This document shows positions 1-6,624 of a stretch of 20,335 nt of DNA, one piece after another. Position numbers and translations under genes: made by a program. Origin of the DNA: Anaerolineae bacterium (GTDB taxonomy: Bacteria > Chloroflexota > Anaerolineae > B4-G1); contig JAUWNP010000068.1 in NCBI GenBank assembly GCA_030612585.1, positions 1 through 20,335 on the forward strand, written 5' to 3'. The notes under the pieces were generated by a model. It was not told where the DNA came from, searched no databases, and saw only the letters and a program-made list of their open reading frames with translations. Each line of letters opens with the position of its first letter. Position 1 is the stretch's first letter.

Positions 1-78
1 CCCCCCGCGCCCGCCCGCGCTGTCCCCCCCCACACCCCCCCCCCCCCCCCCCGCCGCGGGGGGGGCCCGGGGGGGGGT
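1..78. other. Low-complexity C/G run at contig edge
   Basis: Almost every base is C or G, with long homopolymer C and G runs, and ordinary coding sequence begins abruptly near position 79. The run falls where tlyA should continue for roughly another 80-100 codons, and no TlyA-like sequence can be read from it. It is most likely a sequencing or assembly artefact rather than biology. Confidence 0.8.
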
Positions 79-588
79 AAACCAGCGCACCACCATCGGC
101 AAAATCAACCGCAATGAGATAAACGACACGTCGGCAGTAACCACGTCCACCGGTTCCGGCAAATCCTCCAGGTAACGGGCGTTGGTGCGCTCCATCACTA
201 CCACGCGGGGGTCGTTCCGCAGCCGCCAGTCCAGTTGGCCATAGCCCACGTCAATGGCGTAGACGCGGCGAGCCCCGTGCTGGAGCAAGCAGTCGGTGAA
301 GCCGCCGGTGGAAGCCCCCACGTCGGCGGCCACCGCGCCGGTCACGTCCAGCCCAAAGCACACCAGCGCCGCCTCCAGTTTTTCCCCGCCCCGGCTCACG
401 AAGCGCGGACGGGCCTGCAGCGTGATTTCGACATTCGTCGCCACCCGGGTGCCGGGCTTGTCGGCCACCTGCCCCTCCACGCGCACCAGGCCAGCGCGGA
501 TCAGCCGCTGGGCCTGCGCCCGGCTCTCCGCCAGCCCCCGCTCGACCAGCAGGACGTCCAACCGATTCTTCGACCGCTTCTTTTTCAT
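79..588 (-). CDS. tlyA: TlyA family 2'-O-methyltransferase / hemolysin, 3' truncated
   Basis: TlyA enzymes methylate ribose 2'-OH groups of 16S and 23S rRNA. Translating the minus strand from the ATG at 588-586 gives [20 protein letters not shown], then an S4-type RNA-binding domain (about residues 8-65, with the typical [12 protein letters not shown] segment). After [12 protein letters not shown] an FtsJ-like SAM-binding fold begins, with motif [15 protein letters not shown] and the later motif [20 protein letters not shown] segment near the break. About 170 residues are present against roughly 250-270 in the family, so the C-terminus is lost in the C/G-run junk at 1-78. The gene is divergent from the prenyltransferase and has its own promoter at 619-647. 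The family assignment is secure; the end coordinate is only where sensible sequence stops. Confidence 0.9.
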
Positions 589-618
589 CCCACCCTAGAC
601 TTTGAACTGTACTCCACT

Positions 619-647
619 AGCATACCGCAAAAACGGTACAAAGGCAA
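619..647 (-). promoter_or_regulatory. Sigma70-like promoter of tlyA
   Basis: Read on the minus strand, a -35 box TTGCCT (647-642) and a -10 box TATGCT (624-619) are separated by exactly 17 bp, 31 bp upstream of the tlyA start codon. The position and spacing are right for a housekeeping promoter. It is back-to-back with the plus-strand promoter at 652-680, and only four bases separate the two -35 boxes. Confidence 0.6.
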
Positions 648-651
648 GCGT

Positions 652-680
652 TTGCCGAAATCGGGTATCTCTGGTATCAT
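652..680 (+). promoter_or_regulatory. Sigma70-like promoter for the prenyltransferase/isoprenoid run
   Basis: A -35 box TTGCCG (652-657), 17-bp spacer and -10 box TATCAT (675-680) preceded by TGG (extended -10). The predicted start near 687 leaves a leader of about 130 nt before the prenyltransferase start at 819. No terminator is evident in that leader. Genes down to IPK run in the same direction with short gaps, so this promoter may serve all of them. Confidence 0.55.
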
Positions 681-818
681 CTAATAACCTGGCACGAGGC
701 CGTCCCGCGCCCTGGGGTTCCAATGTAACATTGACATCACTTTTACAGCATCTTTACCTTCCGCCAATACCATTGCAGTACCGTGTTGAGCGACAGCATC
801 TTTCGGGAGGTCGTGACC

Positions 819-1691
819 GTGATTCGTGGCCTGATCAAAACTATGCGGCCCAAACAGTGGGTCAAGAATGGATTCGTTTTCATCCCGCTGTTGTTCGACG
901 TCAAGTTATTCAAGCCCACCTACCTACTGCCGACCATTGCCGGCTCTGTGCTGTGGTGCCTGATAGCAGGCAGCGTGTACATCATCAACGATCTGGCAGG
1001 CGCGGAGAAGGATCGTCTCCATCCCAAGAAACGCCACCGCCCCATTCCCTCGGGCCAACTCCCCAGGAGCACCGCACTCGTGGCAGCCGTGCTCATCCCG
1101 CTGGTGATTCTACCATTGGCCGCGCTCCTCGACCCGTTCTTCGGTGCGATCCTGGCGAGTTACTTCGTACTGCAAATCGCCTACTCTTTCTGGCTCAAGC
1201 AAGTCGTCATCCTTGATGTAATGATCATCGCGGCGGGCTACGTACTACGGGTGGCCTCCGGCGTCCCCCTGGTGGAGGCCGAGCGCTTCTCCCCCTGGAT
1301 GTACGTCTTCACCACCGTGCTGGCTCTCTTCCTGGCCCTCGGCAAGCGGCGCGGCGAACTTATGCTGCTGAAGGAGAACGCCGACAGCCACCGCTCCAGC
1401 CTGCAGGACTACAACCTGCCTCTGCTCGATGAAATGATGAGCATCGTCACCGCCTCAATCTTGGTGACCTACGCTTTCTACACCTTCTCCGCCCCTAATC
1501 TGCCCGCCAACCACGCCATGATGCTGACCACCCCCTTCGTCCTGTATGGCATCTTCCGCTACCTGTACCTCATCCACAGCAAAGGCATCACCGCCGCGCC
1601 CGACGAGATTGCGCTCTCCGATCGGCCACTGCAGGTCACGGTCATCCTGTGGGGCCTGACCGTCGTCATCGTGATGTACTTCCTGGGATAG
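819..1691 (+). CDS. UbiA-family decaprenyl-phosphate phosphoribosyltransferase-like
   Basis: An integral-membrane prenyltransferase of the UbiA superfamily. It most resembles 5-phosphoribose-1-diphosphate:decaprenyl-phosphate phosphoribosyltransferases, which attach phosphoribose to a polyprenyl phosphate carrier (Rv3806c type). The first Asp-rich motif is seen at residues 57-82 (NDLAGAEKDRLHPKKRHRP, followed by IPSGQLP), and the second, typical of this subfamily, is LSDRPLQ near the C-terminus. Hydrophobic helices fill the rest; the length of 290 aa is typical. The GTG at 819 is chosen because GGGAGG (805-810) sits 8 nt upstream; GTG at 813 and 783 are in frame but badly spaced or lack a site. 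The genes that would make or use decaprenylphosphoryl-ribose are not in the window, so the exact acceptor is inferred. A mevalonate cluster downstream fits a polyprenol theme. Confidence 0.85.
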   Translation: MIRGLIKTMRPKQWVKNGFVFIPLLFDVKLFKPTYLLPTIAGSVLWCLIAGSVYIINDLAGAEKDRLHPKKRHRPIPSGQLPRSTALVAAVLIPLVILPLAALLDPFFGAILASYFVLQIAYSFWLKQVVILDVMIIAAGYVLRVASGVPLVEAERFSPWMYVFTTVLALFLALGKRRGELMLLKENADSHRSSLQDYNLPLLDEMMSIVTASILVTYAFYTFSAPNLPANHAMMLTTPFVLYGIFRYLYLIHSKGITAAPDEIALSDRPLQVTVILWGLTVVIVMYFLG

Positions 1692-1743
1692 AACACCACA
1701 CGACCTCTCACTCTCAAGATTTTGAAGTTTGGAGTATTTCACA

Positions 1744-2421
1744 ATGAGCATGTTCCAAGACTATCAAGACATACTCCTTGGCATTAGTCAAGTCACCGGA
1801 CCCCTGACTGTAGCGCTAGCGTGTGGCTTTCTCATTGCGCTTGTCTACCGTTGGACCCACACAGAACCAGGCTATTCCACTAGATTTGTCAATTCCATAG
1901 TCTCACTCCCAATGATAACGGCTATTGTCGTCATGGTGATTGGGAATAACCTTGCTCGCGCTTTTGGGCTCGTCGGCGCAATGTCCCTCATTCGATTCCG
2001 CACGGCTATTAAGGATCCAGAGGATACCGTTTTCATCTTCTTTTCTCTGGCGGCAGGCATGGCAGCGGGGGTAGGCCTGTACTCGACCGCCATCACAGGC
2101 ACCATGTTTATTGGTATCGTTACGTACATTCTCTCACGAGTTAGTCACACCTATGCAAGGAGACTAGAGTTCTCGCTTCAGTTTTCGCCATCTGGAGAGG
2201 AAGATGGAGAGGAAGAAGCCCCTTACTTGCCAGTTTTAGGAAAGTACTGTAAGCGGTATAAGCCTATCAACGTGAAGTCACGCAAAGGTGGAGGCTTGCT
2301 TGAGCTCTCCTTCCATGTCACCCTCAAAGACGTGGATAAGAGCGAGAAGTTCATTCGCGAACTTGGGCGGATACAGGGCGTTAGTCGCATCAATCTTTCC
2401 TTTGACAAGAGATCTTTTTAG
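1744..2421 (+). CDS. DUF4956 family membrane protein
   Basis: A 225-residue predicted membrane protein. Hydrophobic segments lie at about residues 15-38, 50-78 and 95-140, containing the conserved stretch AFGLVGAMSLIRFRTAIKDP of DUF4956. A soluble C-terminal domain of about 80 residues follows, ending in a small ferredoxin-like-looking segment (LLELSFHVTLKDVDKSEKF). No enzymatic function is established; in other genomes DUF4956 proteins often accompany VTC-type polyphosphate polymerase or CotH genes, but neither is present here. The start ATG 1744 has GGAG at 1731-1734; the in-frame TTG at 1729 precedes that site and is rejected. Base composition is visibly more AT-rich than the flanking genes, with more A/T-ending codons, which suggests acquisition from elsewhere. 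Confidence 0.8.
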   Translation: MSMFQDYQDILLGISQVTGPLTVALACGFLIALVYRWTHTEPGYSTRFVNSIVSLPMITAIVVMVIGNNLARAFGLVGAMSLIRFRTAIKDPEDTVFIFFSLAAGMAAGVGLYSTAITGTMFIGIVTYILSRVSHTYARRLEFSLQFSPSGEEDGEEEAPYLPVLGKYCKRYKPINVKSRKGGGLLELSFHVTLKDVDKSEKFIRELGRIQGVSRINLSFDKRSF

Positions 2422-2481
2422 ACATTTGCCCTGAGATAGTCAGTCACTTGCTGGTGGATCAGACTATAGAGGAGGTCGAAG

Positions 2482-3429
2482 ATGCCATCTGTATCACTCC
2501 AGCCCTCTGCCCCGGGCAAGGTCATCCTCTTTGGAGAACACGCTGTCGTCTACGGGCGACCAGCCATCGCGGTGCCCGTCACGCAGGTGCGGGCCACCGC
2601 CACGGTCAAGCCAGCCCCGCCCGGCAGCGGCCTCACACTCGTCGCCCCCGATGTGGGGAAAAGCATCTCCCTGGCCACAGCACCACAGGAGGAGCCGCTG
2701 GCCGCCGCCGCACGGTTCACGCTGGACCACCTCTCCGCCCCCGAGCCCGACGCCACCCTCACCGTCAGTTCCACTATCCCCATCGCGAGTGGACTGGGCA
2801 GCGGGGCCGCCGTCTCCACGGCGCTTGTCCGTGCCCTGGCAACCTCTCTGGGCCATACACTGAAACCAGAAGATGTCAGTGCGCTCGTCTTCGAGGTAGA
2901 GAAGATCCACCACGGCACGCCCAGTGGGATTGATAACACCGTTGTCGCCTACGAGCAGCCCGTCTACTTCGTGCGTGGGCATCACGTCGAGCGATTGACC
3001 GTCGGCGAGTCTTTTACCCTACTCATCGGCGACACCGGCAGTCGTAGCCCTACCAGGAAAGTCGTAGAGTCCGTGCGCCGGGCCTGCGACCGCAACCCCG
3101 CTCGCTACGACGCCCTATTCGACCAGATGGGCGACCTCGCCGACGAGGCCCGGCAGGCAATTGAGACCGGCGACGTTGGCACATTGGGGCCACTGATGGA
3201 CGAGAACCATGCACTGCTGATTGAACTGGGTGTCTCATCGCCGGAACTGAACGATTTGGTGGAAACAGCCCGTCTCGCTGGCGCGCTGGGAGCCAAACTT
3301 TCGGGGGCTGGCCGAGGTGGGAATATTATCGCGCTGGTGGAGGATGACTTCGCCGAGGAAGTGGCAGAGGCGCTGAGAGAGGCGGGGGCGGTGCGGGTGA
3401 TTTGTACTACGATTACAACAACGGAATGA
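2482..3429 (+). CDS. mvk: Mevalonate kinase (GHMP superfamily)
   Basis: Phosphorylates (R)-mevalonate with ATP to 5-phosphomevalonate, the first committed kinase step of the mevalonate pathway. All three GHMP motifs are visible: motif 1 PGKVILFGEHAVVYGRPA (residues 11-28, with catalytic-region Lys13), motif 2 IPIASGLGSGAAVS (99-112), and motif 3 KLSGAGRGGNIIAL near the C-terminus. KIHHGTPSGIDN places the catalytic Asp at 151. Motif 2 reads GLGSG rather than the common GLGSS. The 315-residue length matches the shorter archaeal/bacterial type. AGGAGG at 2470-2475 fixes the ATG at 2482. The stop codon lies inside the left arm of an inverted repeat (3419-3443). IPK is encoded 0.8 kb downstream; the decarboxylase and other pathway enzymes must lie elsewhere. 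Confidence 0.93.
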   Translation: MPSVSLQPSAPGKVILFGEHAVVYGRPAIAVPVTQVRATATVKPAPPGSGLTLVAPDVGKSISLATAPQEEPLAAAARFTLDHLSAPEPDATLTVSSTIPIASGLGSGAAVSTALVRALATSLGHTLKPEDVSALVFEVEKIHHGTPSGIDNTVVAYEQPVYFVRGHHVERLTVGESFTLLIGDTGSRSPTRKVVESVRRACDRNPARYDALFDQMGDLADEARQAIETGDVGTLGPLMDENHALLIELGVSSPELNDLVETARLAGALGAKLSGAGRGGNIIALVEDDFAEEVAEALREAGAVRVICTTITTTE

Positions 3430-3443
3430 GAAAGAAACGGAAT
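3419..3443 (+). repeat. Left arm of imperfect inverted repeat flanking the GxxExxY gene
   Basis: A purine-rich 25-nt segment beginning CAACGGAATGAGAAAG matches the reverse complement of 4299-4323 at 22 of 25 positions (mismatches at positions 8, 16 and 24). It covers the mevalonate kinase stop codon. Beyond the 25 nt, GGAAT and a GAGTAA/AAGTGAA-like tail also recur in both arms with a small gap. The two arms enclose the GxxExxY gene exactly. Confidence 0.7.
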
Positions 3444-3448
3444 GGAAT

Positions 3449-4249
3449 ATGAGTAAGTTAATTCATGCGGAACTGACTTACAGGGTCCGTGGGGTGCTGA
3501 TGGACATGCATTATGAACTGAAACCTATGCTGCCCGAGGAGTTCTACCAAGACGCAGTTGAAATCGGTTTTCAGGAGGCTCCCATCTCATTCGAACCACA
3601 GAAGAACTTCGAGGTCTTCTACGAAGGAGAACGAATAGGACTATACATCCCCGATTTCTGTATAGACGGACTGAAGGCTATTCTGGACCTCAAAGTAACG
3701 CCAGTCATCACGCCGCTTCACAAGGCACAGGCCATTTCGTACCTGAAAGTAACAGACGCGGACCTGGCTCTGATCGCTAACTTCGGCGCGCCCTCGCTTG
3801 AGGTGGAGCGATTGCCTAACTTCCTGCGAGAACGCCAGCCGGAGTTTGTCTGGGAGTCACGAGACCTTGCGACAAATCTCCTCTATCCTGACATCAGCGC
3901 CGCCCTCTACGAAGCCCTCCACCGTGTCCACTTCACACTTGGCCCGGGCTTCCTGCACCAGGTCTACCGCCGCGCCACGATGGTCGAACTTCGACGGCAA
4001 GTCATCCCCTATCATTACCACAAGCATATACCGGTCGAGTTTCACGGGCACTACCTGGGTCAGGACGAATGTCGCCTCATCGTCGTCGAAGGTCAAATCG
4101 CCGTCGCCGCCTTTGCCCTGAAGTCCACAACCGAAGCACACCAACAGCGCCTCAAGCGCCACCTGCACACACTTGGCCTGCAACTCGGCCTACTGGCCAA
4201 CTTCCATGGCACCCGCCTGCACATCCAACCCGTGAGAATCGCCCTGTAA
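3449..4249 (+). CDS. GxxExxY family protein, tandem domain (PD-(D/E)XK-like)
   Basis: A 266-residue protein with two copies of the GxxExxY (PDDEXK_3-like) fold in tandem. Copy 1 (about residues 1-130) has LIHAELTYRVRGVLMDMHYE, then YIPDFCIDGLKAILDLK, which supplies the PD...D/ExK nuclease-type signature, and ends ALIANFGAPSLEVERL. Its namesake motif is degraded. Copy 2 (about 143-266) has LGPGFLHQVYRRA, close to the namesake motif, but where copy 1 has LDLK it reads VVEGQIAVAAFAL, so the acidic/Lys catalytic pair appears lost. Most family members have a single domain of about 120-140 aa. Function in bacteria is unproven. The gene sits between two isoprenoid kinases, bracketed by an inverted repeat, with no strong ribosome-binding site, so it looks inserted. 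The 5' half is more AT-rich than the 3' half. Confidence 0.8.
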   Translation: MSKLIHAELTYRVRGVLMDMHYELKPMLPEEFYQDAVEIGFQEAPISFEPQKNFEVFYEGERIGLYIPDFCIDGLKAILDLKVTPVITPLHKAQAISYLKVTDADLALIANFGAPSLEVERLPNFLRERQPEFVWESRDLATNLLYPDISAALYEALHRVHFTLGPGFLHQVYRRATMVELRRQVIPYHYHKHIPVEFHGHYLGQDECRLIVVEGQIAVAAFALKSTTEAHQQRLKRHLHTLGLQLGLLANFHGTRLHIQPVRIAL

Positions 4250-4262
4250 GCCGAACCCACTC

Positions 4263-5120
4263 ATGACTAACAAGACTCCATTCACTTCCCATTCCGTTAA
4301 TCCGTTTATTTCTCACTCCGTTGTTGTATTCGTGAAACTCGGCGGTTCCCTCATCACCGACAAGATGCGCGCCTATACCGCCCGGCACGAGGTCATCGCG
4401 CGGCTGGCCGGCGAAGTGTATCAGGCCCTTGACGCCTTCCCCGATCTGACTCTCCTCATCGGCCACGGGTCCGGCTCTTTCGGCCACTGGGCCGCCAGGC
4501 CCTACGGCACGCGGCAAGGAGTACGCACGCCCTCCCAGTGGCACGGCTACGTCGAGGTGGCCGCCGCGGCCGCCCGCCTCAACCACATCGTCACCGATGC
4601 GTTCCTCAAGGCCGGTGTCCCAGTATTGAGCCTGCAGCCCTCCGCCTCCGCCCGCTGCCACGACGGCGCGCTGGAGTACATGGACGTGCGCCCGATCCAC
4701 TCAGCGCTGGCGCGGGGACTCGTGCCGTTGGTCTACGGGGACGTAGCGTTGGACGATGTGCGCGGCGGCACCATCATCTCCACCGAGGACATCTTTCTCT
4801 ACCTGGCCCACGAACTGCGCCCGGCCCGCATCCTGCTGCTGGGCGAAGTGGACGGCGTGCTTGGCCCAGACCCAGATGCCGCCGTGGTACTGCATATCAC
4901 GCCAGCCAACTTCCCCACCCTGCGTAAGACACTGTCCGGCTCTGAGGGCGTGGATGTCACCGGCGGCATGGCGGATAAGGTGGCGCGTATGGTCGAACTG
5001 GTACAGCGCCACCCGGAGACGTGCGTGCACATTCTCTCCGGCGCCGAGCCGGGACTGCTGGCCCACGCGCTGCTCGACGCCACGCTGCTCGCGGGCACGC
5101 GGATCACTTCGCCAGATTGA
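4263..5120 (+). CDS. ipk: Isopentenyl phosphate kinase
   Basis: Phosphorylates isopentenyl phosphate to isopentenyl diphosphate, the last step of the alternative mevalonate pathway known in archaea and some Chloroflexota. Amino-acid-kinase-fold motifs are clear: VKLGGSLITDK (residues 24-34), LIGHGSGSFGHWAA (65-78) with the hallmark His75, GDVALDDVRGGTIISTED, LLLGEVDGVLGPDP, and DVTGGMADKVARMVEL. The 285 aa are slightly longer than usual because of an N-terminal leader (MTNKTPFTSHSVNPFISHSV) that is encoded by the right arm of an inverted repeat and looks non-native. No convincing ribosome-binding site precedes ATG 4263. Coupling to the preceding stop 13 nt away, or a start at GTG 4332, are alternatives. 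Confidence 0.9.
   Translation: MTNKTPFTSHSVNPFISHSVVVFVKLGGSLITDKMRAYTARHEVIARLAGEVYQALDAFPDLTLLIGHGSGSFGHWAARPYGTRQGVRTPSQWHGYVEVAAAAARLNHIVTDAFLKAGVPVLSLQPSASARCHDGALEYMDVRPIHSALARGLVPLVYGDVALDDVRGGTIISTEDIFLYLAHELRPARILLLGEVDGVLGPDPDAAVVLHITPANFPTLRKTLSGSEGVDVTGGMADKVARMVELVQRHPETCVHILSGAEPGLLAHALLDATLLAGTRITSPD
4299..4323 (-). repeat. Right arm of imperfect inverted repeat flanking the GxxExxY gene
   Basis: The reverse complement begins CAACGGAGTGAGAAAT and matches the arm at 3419-3443 at 22/25 positions. It is translated as part of the IPK N-terminal leader, which family members lack. The neighbouring bases 4281-4298 continue a degenerate 8-bp-period pattern similar to the short tandem repeats elsewhere in the window. 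Confidence 0.7.
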
Positions 5121-5145
5121 CACAACCGCCCCACCCGGTTATAAT
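5117..5145 (+). promoter_or_regulatory. Consensus sigma70 promoter of secDF
   Basis: A perfect TTGACA (5117-5122), a 17-bp spacer and a perfect TATAAT (5140-5145). The -35 box overlaps the IPK stop codon (5118-5120). The predicted start near 5152 gives a leader of about 30 nt to the secD ATG at 5183. This is the strongest promoter in the window and separates secDF transcription from the isoprenoid run. Confidence 0.85.
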
Positions 5146-5182
5146 CCCCCACGCCTGTGACATACCCATCGAAAGGAACGCT

Positions 5183-6622
5183 ATGAAGAAATCCAAGACC
5201 TGGCAACTCGCCGCCATCATACTCATCGCCCTCGTGGCCCTGTACGTGGACCTGAACATCGAGCATCCAGACTATGTGAAGAACCTGCTCTTCTGGCGAC
5301 CGGTAAATCAGCGGGACATCGCGTTGCGGTTGGGGCTCGACCTGCAAGGAGGTCTCCAGGTTCTGTTGGCCGCCGACGTGCCCGAAGGACAGGAACTCGA
5401 CACGGCCTCAATGGAAACCGCCCGCCGCATCGTCGAGAACCGCATCAACGGTATGGGGCTGACTGAGCCGGTCGTGCAGGCACAGGGCGAGCGCCGCATC
5501 ATCGTCGAGTTACCCGGCATTGAGAACCCTGAGCAGGCGGTAGAGACAATCAAGGGCACCGCGCTACTGGAGTTCGTTGACGCCGGTCCCATACGTCTGC
5601 TGCCTGGGACCGTCATCACGACAACACTGGGAGGACCCCAGATCACGCCACCTGGAGCAGAAGTGGTCCCCACTGTACCTGACGAACTCTTCCCCACCGC
5701 CGGCAGCCCCATCACACCCACTGAGCCCACACCGTCGCCCGGCGGGGTGGTATACGAAACCATCTTCACCGGTGCCGGATTAAAGAACGTAGGCCTCAAC
5801 CCCCAGCAAGGCGAGTACGCCATCCCCTTCGAGTTAGAGCCCGACGAGGCTCAGATATTCGCCGATTACACCGCCTCTCACGTGGGACAACATCTCTGCA
5901 TCGTGCTGGACAAAACTGTCGTTTCCTGCCCGGTGGTGGAGCAGCCCATCCCCAGCGGCCAGGCCTCTATCTCCGGCAAATTCACCTTCGATGAAGCCCG
6001 CCAACTGGCACTCCAACTGCGTTACGGTGCGCTCCCCGTCCCGCTGCGGGTGGAGAGTTTTAATCGCATCGGGGCAACACTGGGCGCCGAATCGGTGCAG
6101 AAATCCATCCGCGCCGGAGTGATCGGGCTGGTTATCGTACTACTCTTTATGCTGATTTACTACCGGCTGCCAGGCGGCCTGGCCGACGTCGCGCTCATCA
6201 TCTACGTACTGATCAACTTCGCGCTCTACAAACTAGCGCCGATCACGCTCACACTACCCGGCATCGCCGGCTTCATCCTCTCGGCGGGGATGGCAGTAGA
6301 CGCCAACATCCTCATCTTTGAGCGCATGAAGGAGGAACTGCGACGAGGAAGGAGTATGATGACTGCCATCGAGATAGGCTTCAGTCGCGCCTGGCCCTCC
6401 ATCCGCGACGGGCAACTCTCGACGCTCATCATCTGCGCCATCCTCTTCTTCTTCGGCACCAACTTCGGGGCCAGCATCGTCAAGGGCTTCGCCATCACGC
6501 TGGCCATCGGTACAATCGTCAACATCTTCACGGCTGTGTTCGCCACACGCACTTTCGTACGCCAGGTTGCTGCCTCGGCCGGCCAACAGATCTCCGAGCG
6601 CAAGTGGTTGCTGGGGGTATAA
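5183..6622 (+). CDS. secD: Protein translocase subunit SecD
   Basis: SecD and SecF form the RND-type accessory complex that uses the proton-motive force to pull exported proteins from SecYEG. Residues 7-24 form TM1, followed by the conserved GLDLQGGLQVLL and a large periplasmic P1 domain (IVENRINGMGLTEPVVQAQG). A Pro/Thr-rich insert around residues 180-195 (TPTEPTPSPGGV region) lies in P1. The C-terminal five-helix RND bundle contains GFILSAGMAVDANILIFERM and EELRRGRSMMTAIEIGFSRA. The length is 479 aa. ATG 5183 follows AAAGGA (5172-5177) and the promoter at 5117; an in-frame upstream start at 5021 would lie inside ipk and is rejected. The stop is 2 bp from secF. Confidence 0.96.
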   Translation: MKKSKTWQLAAIILIALVALYVDLNIEHPDYVKNLLFWRPVNQRDIALRLGLDLQGGLQVLLAADVPEGQELDTASMETARRIVENRINGMGLTEPVVQAQGERRIIVELPGIENPEQAVETIKGTALLEFVDAGPIRLLPGTVITTTLGGPQITPPGAEVVPTVPDELFPTAGSPITPTEPTPSPGGVVYETIFTGAGLKNVGLNPQQGEYAIPFELEPDEAQIFADYTASHVGQHLCIVLDKTVVSCPVVEQPIPSGQASISGKFTFDEARQLALQLRYGALPVPLRVESFNRIGATLGAESVQKSIRAGVIGLVIVLLFMLIYYRLPGGLADVALIIYVLINFALYKLAPITLTLPGIAGFILSAGMAVDANILIFERMKEELRRGRSMMTAIEIGFSRAWPSIRDGQLSTLIICAILFFFGTNFGASIVKGFAITLAIGTIVNIFTAVFATRTFVRQVAASAGQQISERKWLLGV

Positions 6623-6624
6623 TA

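Noticed and set aside
602..1216. 204-aa plus-strand frame overlapping the prenyltransferase.
   Set aside because: It is a GC-rich out-of-frame shadow; the UbiA motifs lie in the other frame.
5021..5182. In-frame upstream extension of SecD.
   Set aside because: It overlaps ipk and starts before the secD promoter; ATG 5183 has a ribosome-binding site and a normal N-terminus.
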